Of a stretch of 57,783 nucleotides of DNA, positions 34,887 through 42,297 are shown piece after piece (the stretch's first letter is position 1; each line of letters starts with the position of its first letter). Location of the stretch: contig JAHEFX010000005.1 of the NCBI GenBank assembly GCA_024639975.1, positions 1 through 57,783 on the forward strand, read 5' to 3'. The position numbers were made by a program, and so were the translations under genes. The DNA comes from a bacterium (GTDB taxonomy: Bacteria > Actinomycetota > Acidimicrobiia > Spongiisociales > JAENVV01). Below the pieces are notes generated by a model. That model was not told the origin of the DNA, ran no database searches, and saw only the letters and a program-made list of their open reading frames with translations.

Positions 34887-36809
34887 CTACCTGAGTGCCG
34901 CGAGGAACGCCTCGGCCTCCTCCCGGTGGGTCGTCACCGGCATCGGTGGGAGCGCGGCGATGAGCTCTCTGCCGTAGCCCGCCCGGGCCACCCGAGGGTC
35001 CAGGATCGCCACCACCCCGTGGTCGGCCCGGGAACGAATCAATCGGCCGGCCCCCTGGGCGAGCAGCGTCGCAGCCCTCGGCAGGTCCACGTCGCGGAAC
35101 GCCGATCGTCCGGCCCGCTCCGATGCCTCCCGTCGGGCCGCCCACAGCGGGTCGTCCGGCCGGGGGAATGGCACCCGGTCGATGGCTACCAACTGCAGCG
35201 ATCGTCCCGGGACGTCGAGGCCCTCCCAGAAGCCCATCGTCGCCACCAGGACCGACGTCTCGTCGGCGGCGAAGGCCTCCCGCAGGGCGTTGGCCCCGAG
35301 CTCGCCCTGCACCAGGACCCGATGGTCGACCCCGACCAATCGCTCCGCGAGCAGGTCCACGTTCCGCCTGCTGGTGCACAGGACCAGTGCACGTCCGCCG
35401 GACGCGTCGACCAACTGGAGGACCGTGTCGCCGATGGCCTCCCGCCACTCGTCGGTCCTCGGGTCGGGAAGGTCCGAGGCGAGGTACAGGCGGGTCTGGC
35501 GGGCGTAGTCGAACGGGCCCGGAACCCGCTCGAGGGCCACCTCATTGGTCGGACCGCCGAGTCCCAGACGGGCAGCCATCGGCTCCAGCCGACCGCCCAG
35601 CGAGAGGGTCGCGCTGGTGCCGACCATCGTCACCTCCCCGTAGAGGTCCCGCTGGAGGAGCCCGGCCACGTCGATGGGTGCCGTCTTGATGGCCGGCTGG
35701 CGGCCACCCTCGATCCATGCCACGGTCTGGTCGTCCAGCTCGGTGAGCGCCGCGACGTCCCCGGCGAGGTGCCCGACCAGCCGGAGCATCCTCGCCCTGG
35801 CTGCCGAGAGGGCCTGCTGCTCCGGCTGGACCGATCTCAGTCGCGCCCCCAAGTCCCCGGCGATCACGGCGATCCGCTCGACGGCGTCCGCCACGGGGAG
35901 GTCCTCCAGATCCGAGAAGCGGCCCGCCGATGTCCTGCGCAGCTGCGTCTCGAAGTCCCGGGCCAGCGCAGCGAGCGCCCGTTGGATCCGGGCTGCATCG
36001 GCGCCGATCAGCGCCCGGGCCATGCGCATCGAGCGGGTGAGCTGGAACAGCCGCCAAGGGGCCAGGTCGATGCCGAGCGCCCCGGCGACGGTGTCCTCGA
36101 GGCGATGGGCCTCATCGACGATGAGCGCCTTGTGCGGTGGCAGCACCGCCCCCTCGGTGGCCATGTGGGCTGCGTACAGGTGGTGGTTCACGACGATCAC
36201 GTCGGCGTCGGCGGCGCGGTCCAGGGCCTCGAACGCGAAGCACTCGGCGCCGAACGGACAAGTCTCCCGGCCCGGGCACTCCATGCCGCCGACCGAGTAG
36301 TCACCCCAATCCTCGACCTGGAACGGGAGCTCATCACGGTCCCCGGTCGTGGTGTCCTCCGACCAGCCCAGCACCCGCCCGAGCTCGTCGGGTAGCTCGA
36401 CCGCATTGAAAAGGGCTCCCTGGTCGGTCCAGCCTTCCTCGGACAGGCGCTCGGAGAGCCTGGCCCGGCACAGGTACGAACCCCGTCCCTTCACGACCGC
36501 CCAGGTCACGGTCCTGCGATCGGCGAGGGCGGCGGCCACGGCCGGTAGATCCTTCTCCCCCAGCTGGTCCTGCAGGCTCTTGGTCGCCGTGGCCACGACG
36601 ACCGGTTCACCGTGGGCGACGGCGGGGACCAGGTAGGCGAATGACTTGCCGGTGCCGGTCCCGGCTTCCACGAGGAGGTGCTCGCGACGGTCGAATGCCT
36701 CGGCGACGGCGCGAGCCATGGCCACCTGCCCTTCCCTCGCATCGCCACCCCGGGCGGTCACGACGTCGTGGAGGAGCTCCTCGGCGATGTCGGCGGCGTC
36801 GGAAGGCAC
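34887..36809 (-). CDS. DinG-like ATP-dependent DNA helicase (Fe-S XPD family)
   Basis: A 640-residue superfamily 2 helicase of the DinG/XPD type. It has Walker A EAGTGTGKSFAYL (about 48-60), DEAH box LIVDEAHRLED, and C-terminal motifs VATMGFWEGLDVPG and QGAGRLIRS. Four Cys between motifs Ia and II (GSYLCRARL; CPGRETCPFGAECF) should bind a 4Fe-4S cluster. These helicases resolve R-loops, G4 DNA and replication conflicts. The start is GTG 36809. It is divergent from ettA with a 33-base gap. Confidence 0.93.
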   Translation of the reverse strand: MPSDAADIAEELLHDVVTARGGDAREGQVAMARAVAEAFDRREHLLVEAGTGTGKSFAYLVPAVAHGEPVVVATATKSLQDQLGEKDLPAVAAALADRRTVTWAVVKGRGSYLCRARLSERLSEEGWTDQGALFNAVELPDELGRVLGWSEDTTTGDRDELPFQVEDWGDYSVGGMECPGRETCPFGAECFAFEALDRAADADVIVVNHHLYAAHMATEGAVLPPHKALIVDEAHRLEDTVAGALGIDLAPWRLFQLTRSMRMARALIGADAARIQRALAALARDFETQLRRTSAGRFSDLEDLPVADAVERIAVIAGDLGARLRSVQPEQQALSAARARMLRLVGHLAGDVAALTELDDQTVAWIEGGRQPAIKTAPIDVAGLLQRDLYGEVTMVGTSATLSLGGRLEPMAARLGLGGPTNEVALERVPGPFDYARQTRLYLASDLPDPRTDEWREAIGDTVLQLVDASGGRALVLCTSRRNVDLLAERLVGVDHRVLVQGELGANALREAFAADETSVLVATMGFWEGLDVPGRSLQLVAIDRVPFPRPDDPLWAARREASERAGRSAFRDVDLPRAATLLAQGAGRLIRSRADHGVVAILDPRVARAGYGRELIAALPPMPVTTHREEAEAFLAALR

Positions 36810-36842
36810 CCGGGGAGGGTAGGGGGTCTACGCTCGCCGCCC

Positions 36843-38516
36843 ATGGCGCAGTTCATCTTCACGATGCGGAACCTCAGCCGGCACTACCCGCCGGATCGAA
36901 CCGTCCTCGACGACGTCACCCTCGCCTTCCTCCCGGGGGCCAAGATCGGCGTGATCGGCCACAACGGGGCGGGCAAGTCGTCGGTCCTGCGGATCATGGC
37001 CGGCCTCGACGAGGGATTCACCGGCGAGGCCCGTCTCTCGCCGGGCCACTCGGTCGGGTTCCTGTCCCAGGAGCCCGAGCTCGACCCCGACAAGGACGTG
37101 CTCGGCAACGTCATGGACGGGGTCGCACCCGTCCAAGCCCTCATCGACGAGTACAACCAGGTGCTGGCGGGCTGGTCGGACCCGGACGCCGACTACGAGG
37201 CCCTCGGGGAACGCCAGGCAGCGCTCGAGAAGAAGATCGAGGCGGCAGGCGCCTGGGAGCTCGAACGCAAGGTCGCCATCGCCATGGATGCCCTGCGGGT
37301 GCCGGCATCCGACTCGGACGTGAGCACACTCTCGGGCGGCGAGCGGCGCCGGGTGGCGCTGTGCCGGCTCCTCTTGTCACACCCCGACCTACTCCTGCTC
37401 GACGAGCCCACCAACCACCTCGATGCCGAGTCGGTCGCTTGGCTCGAGCAGCACTTGGCCGAGTACGACGGGACCGTCGTCGCCGTCACCCATGACCGCT
37501 ACTTCCTCGACAACGTGGCCGGATGGATTCTCGAGCTGGACAACGGGAGGGCCTACCCCTACGAGGGCAACTACTCGGGATGGCTCGAGCAGAAGCGGGC
37601 ACGGCTCTCCCAGCAGGAGAAGGAGGTCTCGGCCCGCCAACGCACACTTGCCCAGGAGCTCGAGTGGGTACGGATGAGCCCCCGGGCCCGGCAGGCCAAG
37701 TCGAAGGCCCGCCTCTCGGCCTACGAGGAGCTCCTCGCCGAGGAGCAGTCCGCCGAACGCGGACGAGGAGACCTCGAGTTGCACATCCCCATGACGGCGC
37801 GGCTCGGCGACAAGGTCATCGTCGCCGACGGCCTCTCGAAGGGGTTCGGCGACCGCCTGTTGATCGAGGAGCTCACCTTCCGGCTGCCGCCGGCCGGCAT
37901 CGTCGGCGTCATCGGACCCAACGGTGCCGGCAAGACGACGCTGTTCAGGATGCTGACCGGCGACGAGTCCCCCGACGACGGTGCGTTGGAGGTGGGCTCG
38001 ACGGTCGACTTGGCCTACGTCGACCAGTCGCGCGACGACCTCGACGCGGACAACACGATCTACCAGGAGATAACCGGCGGCTCCGAGTTCCTCCGGATAG
38101 GCAACCGCGAGGTCAACGGCCGTGCCTACGTGGCCTCGCTGAACTTCAAGGGCTCGGACCAGCAAAAGAAGGTCGGCAACCTCTCAGGGGGAGAGCGCAA
38201 CCGCGTCCACCTGGGCAAGATGCTGCGCCGGGGCGGGAACGTCCTCCTGCTGGACGAGCCGACCAACGACCTCGACGTCGACACGCTCCGGGCCCTGGAG
38301 GCCGGCCTCGAGAAGTTCCCCGGCTGTGCCGTGGTCATCTCCCACGATCGCTGGTTCCTCGACCGGATCGCCACCCACATCCTCGCCTTCGAGGGCGACA
38401 GCCAGGTGCGATGGTTCGAGGGGAACTTCACCGAATACGAAGAGGCCCGCCGCCGAGAGCTCGGCGACGAGGCCCTTCGGCCGACGAGGATCAAGTACAA
38501 GCCACTGGTGCGCTGA
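36843..38516 (+). CDS. ettA: ABC-F translation factor EttA
   Basis: EttA is a soluble ABC-F ATPase that binds the ribosomal E site and gates entry into elongation according to energy level. The 557-residue protein has two ABC cassettes: Walker A GHNGAGKSS and GPNGAGKTT, signatures LSGGERRRV and LSGGERNRV, and Walker B LLLLDEPTNHLD and VLLLDEPTNDLD. The long linker between them (RARLSQQEKE ... SKARLSAYEELLAEE) and the arm insertion fit EttA; the C-terminus IKYKPLVR is typical. There are no membrane segments. The leader is only 33 bases, shared with dinG. Confidence 0.95.
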   Translation: MAQFIFTMRNLSRHYPPDRTVLDDVTLAFLPGAKIGVIGHNGAGKSSVLRIMAGLDEGFTGEARLSPGHSVGFLSQEPELDPDKDVLGNVMDGVAPVQALIDEYNQVLAGWSDPDADYEALGERQAALEKKIEAAGAWELERKVAIAMDALRVPASDSDVSTLSGGERRRVALCRLLLSHPDLLLLDEPTNHLDAESVAWLEQHLAEYDGTVVAVTHDRYFLDNVAGWILELDNGRAYPYEGNYSGWLEQKRARLSQQEKEVSARQRTLAQELEWVRMSPRARQAKSKARLSAYEELLAEEQSAERGRGDLELHIPMTARLGDKVIVADGLSKGFGDRLLIEELTFRLPPAGIVGVIGPNGAGKTTLFRMLTGDESPDDGALEVGSTVDLAYVDQSRDDLDADNTIYQEITGGSEFLRIGNREVNGRAYVASLNFKGSDQQKKVGNLSGGERNRVHLGKMLRRGGNVLLLDEPTNDLDVDTLRALEAGLEKFPGCAVVISHDRWFLDRIATHILAFEGDSQVRWFEGNFTEYEEARRRELGDEALRPTRIKYKPLVR

Positions 38517-38533
38517 CCAGCGGCCGGGCCGGC

Positions 38534-38938
38534 TCAGTTCCTGCTGACCGGAACCCGGGTCACCTTCGGCTCGGGCTCGGCCGGAACGGGGAGCACGAGA
38601 CGCAGGACGCCATCGGCATACGTGGCGGTGATGTCCTCGGCCTCGATGCCTTCGGGGATCGTGAGCCGACGGATGAACGAACCGGAGATCCGCTCGGTGA
38701 TGAAGCCGTCCTCGGACCGTTCGACCAGGCGGTGCCCGGCGATCGAGAGCACGCCGTCCTCGACGGCCACATCGACTTCGTCCGGGTCGATCCCGGGGAG
38801 GTCGACCTCCACCACGAAGCCCTCGTCGGTGCGATGGGCGTCCAGACGGGGCCGCCAGACCGGTGCCGACGGGGCCTCGGAGAGACGGTCGAACAACAGG
38901 TCGAGGTCGCGACCGAAGAAGGAGCGTACGGGCAGCAT
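38534..38938 (-). CDS. Hsp20/alpha-crystallin small heat shock protein
   Basis: A 134-residue small heat shock protein, an ATP-independent holdase. The alpha-crystallin domain (about 27-120) shows VVEVDLPGIDPDEVDVAVEDGVLSIAG and the A-x-x-x-x-G-V-L motif as ATYADGVLRLVLPV. The N-terminal arm is short (MLPVRSFFGRDLDLLFDRL). AGGAGGA sits nine bases before the ATG, the best ribosome site in the window. A consensus-like TATAAT and a HAIR-like palindrome lie upstream, so HspR-type heat-shock control is likely. Confidence 0.94.
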   Translation of the reverse strand: MLPVRSFFGRDLDLLFDRLSEAPSAPVWRPRLDAHRTDEGFVVEVDLPGIDPDEVDVAVEDGVLSIAGHRLVERSEDGFITERISGSFIRRLTIPEGIEAEDITATYADGVLRLVLPVPAEPEPKVTRVPVSRN

Positions 38939-38945
38939 GACAAAG

Positions 38946-38986
38946 TCCTCCTGTGTGATATCTGAGTCTTACCGACTCATATTATA
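38946..38986 (-). promoter_or_regulatory. hsp20 promoter with HAIR-like operator
   Basis: On the minus strand: TATAAT (38981-38986), then TGAGTCGGTAAGACTCA (38963-38979), then AGGAGGA. The 17-base palindrome reads TGAGT-N7-ACTCA, the core of the HspR element HAIR (CTTGAGT-N7-ACTCAAG), although the outer two bases of each arm differ. It overlaps the likely transcription start, a place where a repressor would block initiation. Confidence 0.7.
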
Positions 38987-38994
38987 GCACAGGG

Positions 38995-40785
38995 CTAGAT
39001 GCGTACGAGCAGCGGTATCCAAGCGGAGAGCCGGGTGGGGCCGCCCGGGGGCGACGAGAGCTCCATCCGGCCTCCGACCGCTCCCAGCCGATCGGAGAGA
39101 CCGACGAGCCCGCTCCCCCGGCTCATGTCGGCGCCGCCCCGGCCGTCGTCGGTGACCACGATCGACAACTCTCGCTGCCCCTGTCGAACCTCGACCGCGA
39201 TCGACCCGCTTCCGGCATGCCGGACGGCGTTGGTCACGGCCTCGGCAATCACGAAGTATGCGGCTCCCTCGACCCCCGAGCCGAGGCGTTCGACCTCCAC
39301 ATCGGTTCGGATCGTCGACCCGCCTCCTTCGAACTGGCCCGCGAGCGACTCGATCGCCGATGCCAGCCCATCGGCCTCGAGCGTTGGCGGGTACATCCCC
39401 CGGGCGAGGTCGCGCAGCTCGGCGTGGGCGTCCTTGGCGGCCCGGGAGATCGCAACGGCATCGTCGACGATCGCGTCGGAGACCTCGGAGCGCTCGAGTT
39501 TGATGCGGAGCCGATCGGCCTCCATCGAGAGCGCAAGCAATCGTTGCTGGGCACCGTCGTGGAGATCCCGCTCGATCTGGCGTCGTGCGTTGTCGGCCGC
39601 CTCGATGACGCGCTTGCGGGACTCGAGGACCTCGGCCATCTGGGCCCGGACCTCCGTCTGCAGCCTGAGACGATCCATCGACAGGGCGATGGTCATGGCG
39701 GTCTGCTCGGCGAGGACCCGCGGCACCGAGTCGACATGGTCGATGAATCCGATCTCCTTGTCCTCCACCACGAGCGGCTCGCGCAGCCTCCCTGGTTCAT
39801 TCGGGTCCGGGAACGGGCGACCGTCGACCGAGACCAGTTCTCCGGAGGGGTCCCGGACGAGGCCGACTGCGGCCGTCGGGTCCCCCAGGGTGTCGGCGGC
39901 CACCCGCTCGAGTTCTTCCGGGCTGCCGGCCCGCTCCGCGGCGACGACCAGCCTCGCCACCTCGCCACCCCAGAGGCGGGATCGGATCAATCCCGCAGCG
40001 ATGCCCCACGGAACGGCGAGCACGGCGATCTCGGACCACGCCGAGGCCGAGAGGAAGGTCGCGTCGACGAGCCCGGCTCGAACGAGCGCCTCGTCGACGA
40101 CGGTGAGCATGACGATCGGGACGATCATGAGGAGCGGGGCCATGCTTCGCCGCGCCTGGCGATCGCCCCGGAAGAACCTCGTCAGCAGGAGTCCCAGCGA
40201 GGCGATGATCAGGACGTTGCCAATCGTCGCGACGGAGGCGAGGAGGGATCCCACTGCCTCGGGAGCGTCGGGCAGCGGGACGATCGCCGCTCCCGCACCG
40301 AGCGAGTCGGGATCGGCCCAGAGGGCTCGCGCGCCCCAACCCACGACGGCCCAGGTCGCCCACCCGGTGGAGAGGATCCAGCCGCTTCGCTTCGGGTCGC
40401 CCAGCGGGAAGGAGAGCGCGGCGTGCCAGACGACCGCGAGGAACACCATGCGGGCCGCCTGCCACGAGACCGTGTGCCCATAGACACCAAGGTCCATCTC
40501 GAGCAGTTTCAGCGAGCCGGCCAACGCCAGCACCCCGGCCAGGCGGTTCCCGGTCGCCTGGATGGAGATCAAGGCGGCGACGCCGAGGAACGAGACGGCC
40601 ATGAAGAGGTCGATGGGCCACGGCCACTCCTTCCCCACCCCGAGGCAGACCTCATCGGGACAGAGGGCGATGACGACCACGGCGGCGCCCAGGAGGGCGC
40701 CGACTACGCCCAGTGCCCAGGGATCGGGTCCCTGCCGGGAGCGACGGGGAACGCCGAGGAGCGCCGCCGCCGTCCGATCGCTCAC
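38995..40785 (-). CDS. Orphan membrane sensor histidine kinase (HisKA_3/NarL type)
   Basis: A 596-residue sensor kinase. The N-terminal half (about 25-275) holds some seven or eight membrane helices. A GAF-like stretch and coiled coil follow. The HisKA_3 phospho-acceptor is ERDLHDGAQQRL, and the HATPase domain shows VTNAVRHA, VVTDDGRGGA and SGLVGLSDRL. NarL/LuxR-type response regulators normally pair with this class, but none is adjacent. Its GTG overlaps the malic enzyme stop (GTGA), so the two are translationally coupled, an uncommon pairing. The signal is unknown. Confidence 0.92.
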   Translation of the reverse strand: MSDRTAAALLGVPRRSRQGPDPWALGVVGALLGAAVVVIALCPDEVCLGVGKEWPWPIDLFMAVSFLGVAALISIQATGNRLAGVLALAGSLKLLEMDLGVYGHTVSWQAARMVFLAVVWHAALSFPLGDPKRSGWILSTGWATWAVVGWGARALWADPDSLGAGAAIVPLPDAPEAVGSLLASVATIGNVLIIASLGLLLTRFFRGDRQARRSMAPLLMIVPIVMLTVVDEALVRAGLVDATFLSASAWSEIAVLAVPWGIAAGLIRSRLWGGEVARLVVAAERAGSPEELERVAADTLGDPTAAVGLVRDPSGELVSVDGRPFPDPNEPGRLREPLVVEDKEIGFIDHVDSVPRVLAEQTAMTIALSMDRLRLQTEVRAQMAEVLESRKRVIEAADNARRQIERDLHDGAQQRLLALSMEADRLRIKLERSEVSDAIVDDAVAISRAAKDAHAELRDLARGMYPPTLEADGLASAIESLAGQFEGGGSTIRTDVEVERLGSGVEGAAYFVIAEAVTNAVRHAGSGSIAVEVRQGQRELSIVVTDDGRGGADMSRGSGLVGLSDRLGAVGGRMELSSPPGGPTRLSAWIPLLVRI

Positions 40786-42176
40786 CGACAGACCCCGGCC
40801 CGCACGGCAGCGCGGATGACGGCCTCGGCCACGGCCGGGGCGACCGATCGATCCATCGCCTCGGGCACGATGCGGTCGACCCGCAGGTCGTCGCGCACGG
40901 TCGCGGCTATGGCGTCGGCGGCGGCGAGTTTCATCGACTCGGTGATGGCCGTCGCACCCGCATCGAGCGCCCCCCGGAAGATCCCCGGGAAGGCGAGCAC
41001 GTTGTTGATCTGGTTGGGGTAGTCCGAACGACCCGTGGCGATCACGCCGGCGATGTCCCCGATCTCCTCCGGCACGATCTCAGGGTCCGGGTTCGACAGG
41101 GCGAACACCAACGGTTGGGCAGCCATGGACTCGACCTCGGCCCGGGTCACGATGTTCGGCCGGGACACACCGATGAAGCAGTCGGCACCCACCATGGCCT
41201 CCTCCAGTCCGCCGGTGATACCCCGCGGGTTCGTGTGCTCGGCGAGCCATGCCTTGCCATGGGAGAACTCCTCCCGGCCCTCGTAGACGGCCCCCTTGGA
41301 GTCCGTGACGACGATGTCGGGGACGCCGGCGTTCGTCAGGATCTTGGCGATCGCCACCCCTGCGGCGCCGGCACCGGCGATCACCACCCGGAGGTGGCGC
41401 ATCCGGCGTTCGGTGAGTCGGCAGGCGTTGTCGAGTGCTGCAAGGACGACGATGGCGGTTCCGTGCTGGTCGTCGTGGAAGACCGGGATGTCGAGCGCCT
41501 CTCGGAGCGCTTCCTCGACCACGAAGCAGGCGGGTGCCGCGATGTCCTCGAGGTTCACGCCGCCGAATGACGGTGCCAACCGGGTGACCGTCTCGATGAT
41601 CTCATCGGGGTCGGTCGTGCTCAGGACGACAGGGAAGGCATCGACGTCGCCGAACTCCTTGAAGAGCATCGCTTTACCCTCCATCACCGGGAGCGAGGCC
41701 AAAGGACCGATGTCGCCCAGTCCGAGCACGGCCGTGCCATCCGATACGACGGCGACCGTGGTGGCTCGACCGGTGTACTTCCAGGCGAGCGACTCGTCGG
41801 CGGCGATCGCCAGGCACACCCGGGCGACCCCGGGCGTGTATGCGACCGAGAGGTCGTCACGATCCCGAAGGGGGAAGCGGGGCACCACATCGAGTTTGCC
41901 ACCCCGATGGAGGTGGAAGACGATGTCGTCGGACTCGAGGATCTCGACGCCCTCCATGTCCGAGAGGCCCAGGACGATGGCATTCGCGTGGTCCTCGGAC
42001 TCGGCGTCGACCACGATCTCGCGGGTGATGGAATCGCCCCCGACCTCGAATCCGGAGAGCTTGGTGATGTTTCCACCGAGCTCACCTACGGCGGTGGCGA
42101 ACCGGCCGAGCGTCCCCGGCAGGTGGTGCAGGCGTACGACGAGCCTCACCGAGAAGGCGGCGGTGGTGTGGGACAT
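40782..42176 (-). CDS. NAD(P)-dependent malic enzyme with N-terminal ACT domain
   Basis: Malic enzyme decarboxylates malate to pyruvate with reduction of NAD(P). The 464-residue protein has an ACT domain (about 8-80: VRLVVRLHHLPGTLGRFATA), which often binds amino acids for allosteric control, and then the malic domains with AYTPGVARV, TAVLGLGDIG, GKAMLFKEFGDVDAFP, VFHDDQHGTAI and the Rossmann VIAGAGAAGVAIA. It is divergent from ppdK, and together they can convert malate to pyruvate to PEP. The coenzyme preference cannot be told. Confidence 0.94.
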   Translation of the reverse strand: MSHTTAAFSVRLVVRLHHLPGTLGRFATAVGELGGNITKLSGFEVGGDSITREIVVDAESEDHANAIVLGLSDMEGVEILESDDIVFHLHRGGKLDVVPRFPLRDRDDLSVAYTPGVARVCLAIAADESLAWKYTGRATTVAVVSDGTAVLGLGDIGPLASLPVMEGKAMLFKEFGDVDAFPVVLSTTDPDEIIETVTRLAPSFGGVNLEDIAAPACFVVEEALREALDIPVFHDDQHGTAIVVLAALDNACRLTERRMRHLRVVIAGAGAAGVAIAKILTNAGVPDIVVTDSKGAVYEGREEFSHGKAWLAEHTNPRGITGGLEEAMVGADCFIGVSRPNIVTRAEVESMAAQPLVFALSNPDPEIVPEEIGDIAGVIATGRSDYPNQINNVLAFPGIFRGALDAGATAITESMKLAAADAIAATVRDDLRVDRIVPEAMDRSVAPAVAEAVIRAAVRAGVCR

Positions 42177-42260
42177 GGCGCGTCAGCTCCGTTCCGGGGA
42201 TCCGAACGGTACCAATCGGCCCGGAGCGATGAGTTGCCCAAGAACGGCGAATCTTTTCAC

Positions 42261-42287
42261 CACAAGTACTTTGTGAAGTGGTTAACA
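42261..42287. promoter_or_regulatory. Operator-like sites between malic enzyme and ppdK
   Basis: The 121-base divergent gap (42177-42297) contains an A/T-rich patch next to ppdK. CACAA-GTACT-TTGTG (42261-42275) is an inverted repeat. An overlapping TGTGA-AGTGGT-TAACA (42272-42287) matches the CRP/GlxR pattern TGTGA-N6-TCACA at nine of ten fixed bases. Binding by a CRP-family regulator is inference. Confidence 0.45.
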
Positions 42288-42297
42288 AAGTCGTAAC

